NCBI RefSeq assembly: GCF_000316645.1 | Contig: NC_019684.1 | Coordinates: 4,934,001 to 4,998,000, forward strand | DNA: 64,000 nucleotides | Direction: 5' to 3' | From: Nostoc sp. PCC 7524 | GTDB taxonomy: Bacteria > Cyanobacteriota > Cyanobacteriia > Cyanobacteriales > Nostocaceae | Part shown: one piece after another, positions 50,208 through 59,147 of the stretch | How positions within the stretch are numbered: position 1 is the stretch's first letter | Layout: every line of letters starts with the position of its first letter | Notes under the pieces: model-generated | Told to the model about the DNA's origin: nothing | Seen by the model: the letters and a program-made list of their open reading frames with translations, nothing else | The model's database searches: none | Made by a program: the position numbers and the translations under genes

Positions 50208-52451
50208 ATGGGGCGATTTGAGAAGCGACCAGACAACCCACGAGTCCGAGGCGAGATATCTAGGGCCGCAGAAACAGCTCTTTGGGCTGTGGTGGAAGAT
50301 TTAGAAAGTCTCCAGCAAAATTTACTCAGATCATTGCAGGAAGAAATTAAACGGTTGCAATCGGAAAAAGACCGTTTAACAGATGAAATTCACCAGCTCG
50401 TCGAAGAAAAAGAACACTTACAAGAAGTCCGGCGAATTACTGAGCAGCAAGTGTTAATCCGTCAATTATCAGAAGCTCTAGCTAAACACATCTGTTCTCA
50501 ACTGCAATCATCGCTAGCAGCAATCACTAACCAAACAGAGCAACAAATCGCCGCACTCAAGTTAGCTGGAAGCAGTAACCCTACTAACGAGAATCAAGAA
50601 CAAGCCGAAAAAATGCTTGGGACTCTGGATGATGATCTGACAATCGCCTTTAATTCCCTGCAACAAGAATTGAAGAACTATCAAAGTAATCTTTCCCAGC
50701 AGTTGTCTCGGATGTACAGTCAACAGCAGCAAGGGGAAAAGATTTTAGAGGATTTTATCAATCAACTGAGTGAGGGACTGACAAAAACCATTAAAGAAAC
50801 TTCTCAATTAGCAGTCAAAGTATCACCCCCCACAGTATTACAACCTGCGGAACTACCCCCTCCCAGTTCTACCCCGGTGGTAAACATCTCACCACCCACT
50901 GTGTTGCAACCTCCAGACTTACACCCTCAAACAGCTATCCAAACACCTGCATCTGTTGAGCAAGTGAGTCAGAGTCAACCTCAGTCAGTTCCTACGCCTA
51001 CGGAAAAGCCGCCTGAGAGTAACACCGCACTCCAGTCTCCCCCAGGATCACCATCGCGCATCATCATCTCACTACCTGAAGACGAGCCTTCACCACCAAT
51101 TAGTAGCAATACCAAAATTTGGTCAGAAAGCGAAGTTGACATTCCCCCAGATGAAGAAATAGATGCAGAACGGATTTCTGCACTCAACAATAAACTATTT
51201 GAGGAACTAGAGGCGGAAAAAGTTATTGAGCCAGTTTCTTCTGGATTTAACCAGGAAACAGATACTAGCCAGACGCAATCATCCTCAACTACACCTCAAG
51301 TTAAAGAACCGATTTCTGTACTCAACACGAATGTATCAGCTAGTGAAACATCTCCACCACCTGCTACAGAATCACGACGGGGATCAATTCCGCCTGCATC
51401 TAAAAACCGTAGAGAATCCGGTTTATCACCAATTCAGATCGGTTTTTTATTGATTGTGTCCTCAACAGTCATGTCATCGCTGTACAACGTCGCTATTAAG
51501 GGGATGTTTTATAAAACCTCGCGACTGTCCACACTATTGCAGGTAGAAGGTTTAATCTCCCCTACGGTGGGCAATATTATGTTGATTCTCACCTTAAGGT
51601 TGATGGTGGTTGTACCGCTAATGATGCTGTTAGCTCCCATGATGCACCCCCAAGTCTGGCAAGACTTACAAAGCCTCAAGGAATCATTAGGGCAAAATCG
51701 CCCGAATAGCCGTGTGAAAAAACAAGGTGATTTGCAGTTAATTATTGCCAGTGGGTGCTTTTTGTTTTTATCTCAGGTTTTAATTTACTTGGCTATTGGT
51801 CAGGTGGCTACAGGGACAGCGATCGCTCTGTTCTTCATTTACCCGGTGATTAATGTCATCTTATCTTGGTTTCTGCTGCGCGATCGCCCTAGTGGATTTC
51901 GTACTACCGCCCTTGGGGCAATTTTTGGTGGTGAATTGCTAGTGTTTGCTGGTATTGCTACTACTGGAATTAGTGATAGTGTCTTCGGTGGGATCACAGC
52001 CATTGCTGCCGGAGCCGCTTTTGCTTGCTACTTACTCCTAACAAGGGTATGCGCTGCCAAAGTACATCCAGTATCTTTGACTTTCATCAACTTCTCCACC
52101 ATGTTAGCTTTGAGCTTTGTATTTTTGATGTTACCTTTACCAGACAGTTGGAGTTTGGCAGTTGACCCTTCTAAGGTACTAGAGATTGTTTTAAGTGCTG
52201 CTATTTTAGGTGTATTAACTCTCTTGGGTTATGTATCAAATCATATAGGAGTTAACAAACTTGGTGCATCGCGTTCAGCCATTATTGGTGCAGGTGTACC
52301 CATATTAACCGTAGTTTTCGCTGGTTTGATTCTCCAAGAAACCCTAAACATCGTTCAGATTTTGGGCGTATTATTCATCACTTTTGGAGCCGCAGCTTTT
52401 AGCTTTGGCAAAATGCGAAATCAAAGTCAGTCATCTAATTCTGAAAGTTGA
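50208..52451 (+). CDS. Coiled-coil plus EamA (DMT) transporter fusion protein
   Basis: A 747-residue protein with two unlike halves. Residues 1-200 are a long coiled coil (LQQNLLRSLQEEIKRLQSEKDRLTDE, then QQLSRMYSQQQQGEKILEDF). Residues 205-405 are Pro/Ser/Thr-rich and probably disordered. From about 415 it has around ten membrane segments of the EamA/DMT superfamily (GFLLIVSSTVMSSLYNVAIKG; VATGTAIALFFIYPVINVILSWFLL; GASRSAIIGAGVPILTVVFAGLILQE). DMT proteins export metabolites, but substrate and direction are unknown. The large cytoplasmic coil suggests scaffolding or cell-structure contacts. It is immediately upstream of hetR, separated by the 1.2 kb hetR leader. Confidence 0.88.
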   Translation: MGRFEKRPDNPRVRGEISRAAETALWAVVEDLESLQQNLLRSLQEEIKRLQSEKDRLTDEIHQLVEEKEHLQEVRRITEQQVLIRQLSEALAKHICSQLQSSLAAITNQTEQQIAALKLAGSSNPTNENQEQAEKMLGTLDDDLTIAFNSLQQELKNYQSNLSQQLSRMYSQQQQGEKILEDFINQLSEGLTKTIKETSQLAVKVSPPTVLQPAELPPPSSTPVVNISPPTVLQPPDLHPQTAIQTPASVEQVSQSQPQSVPTPTEKPPESNTALQSPPGSPSRIIISLPEDEPSPPISSNTKIWSESEVDIPPDEEIDAERISALNNKLFEELEAEKVIEPVSSGFNQETDTSQTQSSSTTPQVKEPISVLNTNVSASETSPPPATESRRGSIPPASKNRRESGLSPIQIGFLLIVSSTVMSSLYNVAIKGMFYKTSRLSTLLQVEGLISPTVGNIMLILTLRLMVVVPLMMLLAPMMHPQVWQDLQSLKESLGQNRPNSRVKKQGDLQLIIASGCFLFLSQVLIYLAIGQVATGTAIALFFIYPVINVILSWFLLRDRPSGFRTTALGAIFGGELLVFAGIATTGISDSVFGGITAIAAGAAFACYLLLTRVCAAKVHPVSLTFINFSTMLALSFVFLMLPLPDSWSLAVDPSKVLEIVLSAAILGVLTLLGYVSNHIGVNKLGASRSAIIGAGVPILTVVFAGLILQETLNIVQILGVLFITFGAAAFSFGKMRNQSQSSNSES

Positions 52452-52927
52452 ATGTGCTACAGCAGCTAGTGAAATTCATTAAGGTAAAAATATCCTGATT
52501 TGCTAGTGTTTTGCTGCTCTCAAAAAACAATTTCCCTGTAAAACTTTAACCAAATATTTTAATATCCAGTTTCTTATTGCTTACTCCCCTAGTCCCTTTT
52601 TCATGACTGTATTGATGTAGGCAGTTCGTGACAGCTACTTAATCACAATGCAAAATCAACACAAAGTCCATAGATTATTTGTATGATTTTTTGTTGTCTT
52701 TTCAGATTGTGATTGAATTGAGCTAAATGTCAGCAAAATTTGACCTTTGCTATTGATTTATATTTTGAATTAACATAAGGTCTTTAAATGTTACAAATCA
52801 AAAAGTTAAGAATACATTAATTCATACAATTTTAATAAAATGACAACATAAGATGGAATATTATGTTGTGAGCAAATAAAAGGAATTGCAAAGTTGCAAT
52901 TAAAATCATCTCCGTGATTTAGCATCT

Positions 52928-53104
52928 ATGACTTTCATTCCAGCTAAATCTGCCTATACTGCAATCAAATCACAAAAAGTTGCAGATTTCATGGTGGTAA
53001 AACAACGCCGTTCTAATTCTATGAGCGTTGGTTTGGTTAGTAGCTGTCTTTCTGACAATATTTCCCTCTGTTATCTCTGGAAATATACAGCAAAGCGCAA
53101 GTGA
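52928..53104 (+). CDS. Short ORF in the hetR leader (58 codons), doubtful
   Basis: The frame reads MTFIPAKSAYTAIKSQKVAD, contains VVKQRRSNSMSVGLVSS, and ends YTAKRK. The product would be basic (pI well above 9), with no signal peptide or known domain. It has no ribosome-binding site, and the distal hetR starts, placed by analogy, would lie inside it. It may be a leader peptide, an unannotated small protein or chance. Confidence 0.3.
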   Translation: MTFIPAKSAYTAIKSQKVADFMVVKQRRSNSMSVGLVSSCLSDNISLCYLWKYTAKRK

Positions 53105-53352
53105 ATGAGGTACGGATTTTAAGAACAAAGCCATATATCAACAGGCTTTCGACCCTGGTCTCTGTTCCCGATTCCCTGCTGTATGTATCAGTAAAACTAT
53201 CCAAAGCCAGAAAGCCATCCTCAGTAGAGATATTCTGTTGCTCATAGACTCCAGTGATCTGTTGTCGCAGTACTAACTACCTTAGAGAGTAGTTAGCTAA
53301 AATGTAGCGAAAATTACTTTACTGAGGATTACTGGATGAAGAACAGAGAAAG

Positions 53353-53382
53353 TCCGGATACTGGAGAAAGTCCCTGTAGGTT
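53353..53382 (+). promoter_or_regulatory. TCCGGA (DIF-like) promoter of hetR
   Basis: TCCGGA (53353-53358), an 18-base spacer, and TAGGTT (53377-53382), which fits TAN3T. The predicted start, 53388-53394, agrees with the heterocyst-related start at about -271 described for hetR in Anabaena. TCCGGA also precedes patX. Confidence 0.7.
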
Positions 53383-53466
53383 ACTTATTAGAACCATTAT
53401 ATAGTTCACTGGTAACGAACAAAGCTATCATGGGTAAATTCTGGCAGTTATTTGGTTATTTTTCGG

Positions 53467-53472
53467 TAAGAT
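53467..53472 (+). promoter_or_regulatory. -10 element of the proximal hetR promoter
   Basis: TAAGAT predicts a start near 53480, about 185 bases before the hetR ATG. This matches the proximal start (-184) known for hetR in Anabaena. No clear -35 is visible. Confidence 0.55.
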
Positions 53473-53640
53473 ACAGGAATAATGATAGTAACAACACTGT
53501 TGCTCGTGATCAGCAATTAAAGTACGGAGGAATCAGCAAATTGGCTACTCATGATCATTCAGCTAGACCATAATATACATTCTCAAGGGAAGATAACACC
53601 TTCCTTTAGGCGTAGACCAACTACTTTTTTAGACTAATAA

Positions 53641-54564
<924 letters not shown>

Positions 54565-54590
54565 TAACTCAATCCTAGTTACTATTAATA

Positions 54591-54761
54591 TCAAGCGGTC
54601 ATCCCATCATCCACACCTTCCTGTAAACAAATGCCTGCTGCAACATTTTCCTGAGCGTAGAAGAGTTTTTCATGCAGTTGGTCTTCATGGGTTTTGATCA
54701 CTAACCGTACTTTATGATACGGTTCAACTGCTATTCGGTGTTTGTGGCTATGCAGCTTTTG
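54591..54761 (-). pseudogene. Possible 3' fragment of a lost gene
   Basis: A minus-strand frame of 56 codons reads QKLHSHKHRIAVEPYHKVRL, then VIKTHEDQLHEKLFYAQENV and EGVDDGMTA before a TGA. Composition and codon use look protein-like, but an in-frame stop lies directly upstream and there is no ATG. No family is recognised. It is probably the decayed end of a gene or a very small gene with an unusual start. Confidence 0.35.
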
Positions 54762-55090
54762 CTAGTTTATGTTCTGGGGACGTGAGATGAAACGTAATTG
54801 TTGCATCAATCATCACGCGTTTGATCCCTGGACAGCATCCTAAACACTGCGTGATACTCTCTATTCTACGCTCTGGAAAGGCTCAATTTTTAACCAAAGC
54901 GGTTTCTAGAATAATTTGAAGCCAATTTCAACAGAGATTTGGATAATAAACCAGCTACTTTCAAATTCGCGGTTGGGTAAAGTACACCTTGATAGGGATT
55001 AGAAGTTAGGTTAGTGTAACGCATCCAGATGAAAACTGCTGTATTTTAACTTTTACCTATTTGCACCACAGAATTAGACTCACAAAAAGC

Positions 55091-55113
55091 AAAACCCCCA
55101 CATTTTGTAGTGG
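55091..55113 (-). terminator. Intrinsic terminator of the tail-collar gene
   Basis: Read on the minus strand, CCCCACTACAAAATGTGGGG forms a hairpin followed by GTTTTGCTTTTT. It lies about 40 bases after the stop codon of the minus-strand gene ending at 55152. Confidence 0.75.
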
Positions 55114-55151
55114 GGAATATATATGCTGCATTTATAAATTTTGAATTAATA

Positions 55152-56045
55152 CTATGTTCTGTTGTAGGGTAACAAATACCCGACTTGATGCCAAAGTGAG
55201 AGCATCGCCACGACTAACAAAATAGCAATTCCAGAATTGCTATGCTCAGGCACTTGCTGAATGACGGGTGGTTGAATAGGCTCACGAGGAGTTATACTAA
55301 TTCCTCTACGCGGATAAATACCATCTACAGCGATCGCATACTGAGTGTTGGGGATTGGTGAAGTTAAATTGGGTAGTGCAAAGGTAGTTTGTCCATCTCC
55401 TCCATAAGTTGTTCCTAACAGAGAAAACAGGGCTGGATTCTGATTAATTGATAGCAGTTGACCATTAGCTGCACTAAACCCTCTAGGCGTAAAATTATAG
55501 GGCAGTAAAGCAATTTCACCAAGTAATCTATTGCTACTGGTGGGAAAATGATCTCGGCTGGGAAAGATCCCTTGTAGAGCGATCGCATACTGAGTGTTGG
55601 GGATTGGCGAAGTAAGATTCGGTAGTGCAAAGTTAATTCGTCCATCTCCCCCATAAGTGGTTCCTAACAGCGAAAAAAGAGCTGTATTTTGAATGATTGG
55701 CAGAGTTTGACCATTGGCGGGAGCAAAACCCCTAGGTATAAAATTGTAAGGAAAAAGTAGGATTTCACCTATTAATGTGTCTTCTCCTGGGAAACTTCCA
55801 TCTCGGCTAGGAAAGAAACCTTGAGTAGCTATGAGGTATTCAACTCCGTAAACAGGTGGAGAAATATTTGGTAGTGCGAACGTGGTTCGTCCATCTCCTC
55901 CATAGGTGGTTCCTAACAGAGCAAAGAGGGCTGTATTTTGGTTGATTGGCAGAAGTTGCCCGTTGGCTGGAAGAAATCCTGCCGGAGCGAAATCAGGATA
56001 TGGAGAAAGATACAGTTCACCGATGAAGGGACTAAAAGCAGGCAT
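55152..56045 (-). CDS. Triple tail-collar domain protein with C-terminal hydrophobic segment
   Basis: A 297-residue protein starting MPAFSPFIGELYLSPYPDFAPAGFLPANGQLLPI; the ATG at 56043-56045 was chosen because the first collar repeat begins there. Three tail-collar (MdpB/microcystin-dependent-protein-like) repeats each carry GEI/GELxLxPY, GFxxANGQxL, ALFxLLGTTYGGDGR and FALPN. The C-terminus has SNSGIAILLVVAMLSLWHQVGYLLPY, a hydrophobic segment with a short tail, like a sorting or membrane anchor. No N-terminal signal peptide is seen. Collar domains come from phage tail fibres, but no other phage gene is nearby, so a surface or secretion role is more likely than a prophage remnant. Confidence 0.8.
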   Translation of the reverse strand: MPAFSPFIGELYLSPYPDFAPAGFLPANGQLLPINQNTALFALLGTTYGGDGRTTFALPNISPPVYGVEYLIATQGFFPSRDGSFPGEDTLIGEILLFPYNFIPRGFAPANGQTLPIIQNTALFSLLGTTYGGDGRINFALPNLTSPIPNTQYAIALQGIFPSRDHFPTSSNRLLGEIALLPYNFTPRGFSAANGQLLSINQNPALFSLLGTTYGGDGQTTFALPNLTSPIPNTQYAIAVDGIYPRRGISITPREPIQPPVIQQVPEHSNSGIAILLVVAMLSLWHQVGYLLPYNRT

Positions 56046-56340
56046 TGAAATTAATTTCCTTGTGGAATCTACTACTGGTGTGACAAAATTAAGATACAAG
56101 TGTTTGTATAAACTTTACGGCATTCACCACCAAATCTATTACCTTGGTTATGGAACAGAAATCATAGATACTTCAAAATTGGTGATTTATGCTGTAACTC
56201 GTGATATTACAACTCAAAAATCACAAGAATTATGACTACAGCAAAATCTTCCTTTCGAGAAAAATATAGTTGGCTAATTCTATGTAGGTAAATCAACACT
56301 TAAAATTGATTTGCAATATCTATAATCTGAGTCTTACCCT

Positions 56341-57390
56341 ATGAACACAGCCGGACATTGGCTGGTTAGCAAACGCAGTTTATTCAAGAGCCAGACCTTA
56401 ATTTTAGCTGCGATCGCATCCCACCTGCTGATGGGCTGTAATCATGACAACAGCTCCACTCGTAATCAGCTAATTACTAATCAAACCTTAACATCATCGC
56501 CAATCCCAGATATCAGGGTATCAAGAAGGGCAAGGGAAAGGCAAGGCACAGTCTATGGGAGTCATAGCATCTCAGTTAGTAGCCAAGAAAATCTACCTAA
56601 ATTGAGAATTGGAGTACAAACTGTCCCCAATCCCACAGAACAAGAACGGATGCTCAAACCCTTAGACGATTACCTAGAAAAATATCTAGGGCGAGAAGTT
56701 GAGATTCAAATAGCCAAGGATGATCAGGAAATTGTCGATTGGCTAATTCAAAACCATGTGGATATCGCTTATCTAGAACCTGTGACTTATCTGGAAGCTG
56801 TAGAAAAAGGAGCAAAAATTCAACCTTTGGTAGCTCCCATCGATCAACATACAGGGCAACCTTGGTATCGGGCTGGTATTGTTGTCAGAGCCAACAGCAA
56901 TATCACAAGTTTAAAAGACCTCAAAGGCAAGCGCGTTGCTTTTGTAGAGCAATCTTCTACTTCTGGTTATCTCATGCCATTGGCGGAGTTGAAAAAACAG
57001 GGAATTAATCCTGAGCGAGATTTTGCCCAAGTCATCTATGCAGGCAACCATATTCAGAGTATAGCAGCACTAGAAACTGGTGTGGTTGATGCTGCCGCCA
57101 CTAATATTTCTTCCTACCATCAGCAGCAAAAAACTGGTGTAGTTAAACCCCAAAATTTCAGAATTCTGTGGGAATCTACCCCCATCACCACTTTCCCGAT
57201 AGTGGTGTCGGAGAAACTATCTCCTGAGTTAATTCATCAACTCAAGCAAGCTTTTGTGAGTATTCCAGATAGTTTTGAGGGTATTGGGGGAAGTGAATCA
57301 GCTGGATATACGCTTGTTGTTCCTGCCGACTATACTCCTATTCAACAACTCCGCCAAGAACTCAATTTAATAAATTTCCCCCAGCCATGA
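56341..57390 (+). CDS. PhnD-like phosphate/phosphonate-binding lipoprotein (sensor partner)
   Basis: A 349-residue binding protein with a lipobox (LLMGC, Cys33). The PhnD-like domain (about residues 82-340) shows LRIGVQTVPNPTEQERMLKPLDDYLEKYLG, VDIAYLEPVTYLEA, and DLKGKRVAFVEQSSTSGYLMPLAELKKQGI, where related proteins bind phosphonate or other oxyanions. Its stop codon overlaps the start of a histidine kinase gene (ATGA), with no permease or ATPase nearby. It is therefore more likely the ligand-sensing part of a two-component system than a transport component. The ligand is unknown. Confidence 0.85.
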   Translation: MNTAGHWLVSKRSLFKSQTLILAAIASHLLMGCNHDNSSTRNQLITNQTLTSSPIPDIRVSRRARERQGTVYGSHSISVSSQENLPKLRIGVQTVPNPTEQERMLKPLDDYLEKYLGREVEIQIAKDDQEIVDWLIQNHVDIAYLEPVTYLEAVEKGAKIQPLVAPIDQHTGQPWYRAGIVVRANSNITSLKDLKGKRVAFVEQSSTSGYLMPLAELKKQGINPERDFAQVIYAGNHIQSIAALETGVVDAAATNISSYHQQQKTGVVKPQNFRILWESTPITTFPIVVSEKLSPELIHQLKQAFVSIPDSFEGIGGSESAGYTLVVPADYTPIQQLRQELNLINFPQP

Positions 57391-59147
57391 AAATCTCTAC
57401 CAAGTTACTCACAAGTGCTGCTGTATCTGTTGGACTGGTAATGGCGATTCTCATTGGTAATATCATAGTTGTTCAGCAAATTAAGCGCACTGTTCAAGAG
57501 AAAAGTTATGAAACTACCGAAACTATTAAAGCTGCTTTAAAAGCAGATAACGCCTTAAAGTCAGAAATTATTGCCCTCAAAGATGCTGTGTTATTCCAGA
57601 ATCACAACACAGAGATAAAAAATGCTCAAACTGAGTTTATCAATTCTCTTAATCAGTTAGAAAACTTAATGCCAAATGCGCCAGAAATAACTGTTATTCG
57701 TCGCCGTCATCAGTTTCTGTACCGCATGGCCAATCAATTAACTGAGCCAAATTCTCAAAAAATTAATCTAGCAGATTCACCACAATATTTTCGAGCGATC
57801 AATTCCTTTAATAGAGATATTGAATTGTTTTTGAATGAATTGATTCAGCGTGCTGATCAGGAAAGATTTGTAGTAGAACAAGATTTAGAAAACCTGCATC
57901 AAGTGCAGAGAATTATCTCCTTTGTGGTTGTGGCAGTGATTTTGATGCTCTTTGCTGGTAAATTTATGCTAATTTGGCGGCCAACCATCAAGTCTTTGCA
58001 GCATTTACAATTGGGAACAGATGAGATTGCCAAAGGTAACTTCGATTATCGTTTAGATATTCGCACAGATGATGAAATCGCGGACTTGGCTCAAGCATTT
58101 AACCACATGGCAGTTAAGTTAGCTCAGTTGCGAGAAACACTGCTAAAAAACACAGAATTAACTGACATGAACCAACGTTTGGAGTTGGAAATTACTGAAC
58201 GCAAACAAGCAGAGTTAGAACTGCAAAAAGCTTTGGAAGAGCTAAAAAGTACCCAAGCCCAATTGATTCAAACTGAGAAAATGTCTACCATAGGTCAGTT
58301 AGTAGCTGGGGTAGCGCATGAAATCAATAATCCTGTAAATTTTATTTACGGCAACGTCACTCATGCTAGTGAATATACCCAAGATTTATTAGAGTTAGTC
58401 AGCCTCTACCAAGAAGAGTTTCCCAATCCAGGGGAGAGAATTCAGATCAAAGCTGAGGACATGGATTTGGAATTCATCCAAGAAGATCTGCCCAAAATTC
58501 TTACCTCCATGAAAATGGGTTCTCAGCGTATTCAGCAGATTGTTTTGTCTTTACGTAATTTCTCACGTTTGGATGAAGCGGAGATGAAAGAGGTTGATAT
58601 TCACGAAGGAATTGATAATACACTGTTAATTTTGCAAAATCGCTTCAAAGCTAAACCTGATCAAGCCAAAATTGAAATTATAAAAGAGTACGGCGAATTA
58701 CCTCTGGTAGAATGTCATGCTGGGCAGTTAAACCAGGTATTTTTAAATATTATTAATAATGCTATTGATGCTCTCAATAGCTACAATGATGAACGTTCTC
58801 AGTCAGAGATAGAAGCAAATCCTAGCCAGATTATAATTCGAACTGAACTAATTAATCATGACCGAGTAGTAGTCAGAATTGCCGACAATGGCCCAGGAAT
58901 GACCGAACAAGTAAAACAAAAACTATTTGATCCCTTTTTCACTACCAAACCTGTCGGTCAGGGTACAGGTTTAGGCTTATCAATTAGTTACCAAATTATT
59001 GTGGAAAAGCACTCTGGGGTGCTGCGGTGTCAATCAGAACCGGGTCAAGGATGTGAGTTTTGGATTGAAATTCCTTTAAGTCAAGAAGGTCAAAATGTAG
59101 GATTTAAAACACCGCAAAGACAGCAAGCGATGAGTGCTAAACTCTAA
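57387..59147 (+). CDS. Sensor histidine kinase coupled to a binding protein
   Basis: A 586-residue membrane kinase. Membrane segment 1 (about 9-30) and segment 2 (about 175-195) flank a 145-residue periplasmic helical sensor. HAMP follows (RPTIKSLQHLQLGTDEIAKGNFDYRLDI), then a coiled coil (LELEITERKQAELELQKALEEL). The H-box is QLVAGVAHEINNPVNFIYGN. The ATPase domain has NQVFLNIINNAIDAL (N), VRIADNGPGM (G1), FDPFFTTKPVGQGTGLGLS (F/G2). It overlaps the PhnD-like gene by four bases, so they are translationally coupled. No response regulator is adjacent. Confidence 0.93.
   Translation: MKISTKLLTSAAVSVGLVMAILIGNIIVVQQIKRTVQEKSYETTETIKAALKADNALKSEIIALKDAVLFQNHNTEIKNAQTEFINSLNQLENLMPNAPEITVIRRRHQFLYRMANQLTEPNSQKINLADSPQYFRAINSFNRDIELFLNELIQRADQERFVVEQDLENLHQVQRIISFVVVAVILMLFAGKFMLIWRPTIKSLQHLQLGTDEIAKGNFDYRLDIRTDDEIADLAQAFNHMAVKLAQLRETLLKNTELTDMNQRLELEITERKQAELELQKALEELKSTQAQLIQTEKMSTIGQLVAGVAHEINNPVNFIYGNVTHASEYTQDLLELVSLYQEEFPNPGERIQIKAEDMDLEFIQEDLPKILTSMKMGSQRIQQIVLSLRNFSRLDEAEMKEVDIHEGIDNTLLILQNRFKAKPDQAKIEIIKEYGELPLVECHAGQLNQVFLNIINNAIDALNSYNDERSQSEIEANPSQIIIRTELINHDRVVVRIADNGPGMTEQVKQKLFDPFFTTKPVGQGTGLGLSISYQIIVEKHSGVLRCQSEPGQGCEFWIEIPLSQEGQNVGFKTPQRQQAMSAKL

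Larger units (their letters stand above)
54565..55151. other. Gap with a probable gene remnant and a terminator
   Basis: Nearly 590 bases after hetR without an intact gene. A minus-strand frame at 54591-54761 looks like coding sequence without a start. A hairpin at 55091-55113 serves the minus-strand tail-collar gene. No terminator is obvious right behind hetR. Confidence 0.5.

Noticed and set aside
55152..56045. Prophage remnant
   Set aside because: Only a collar-domain protein is present; no capsid, tail or integrase gene is nearby.
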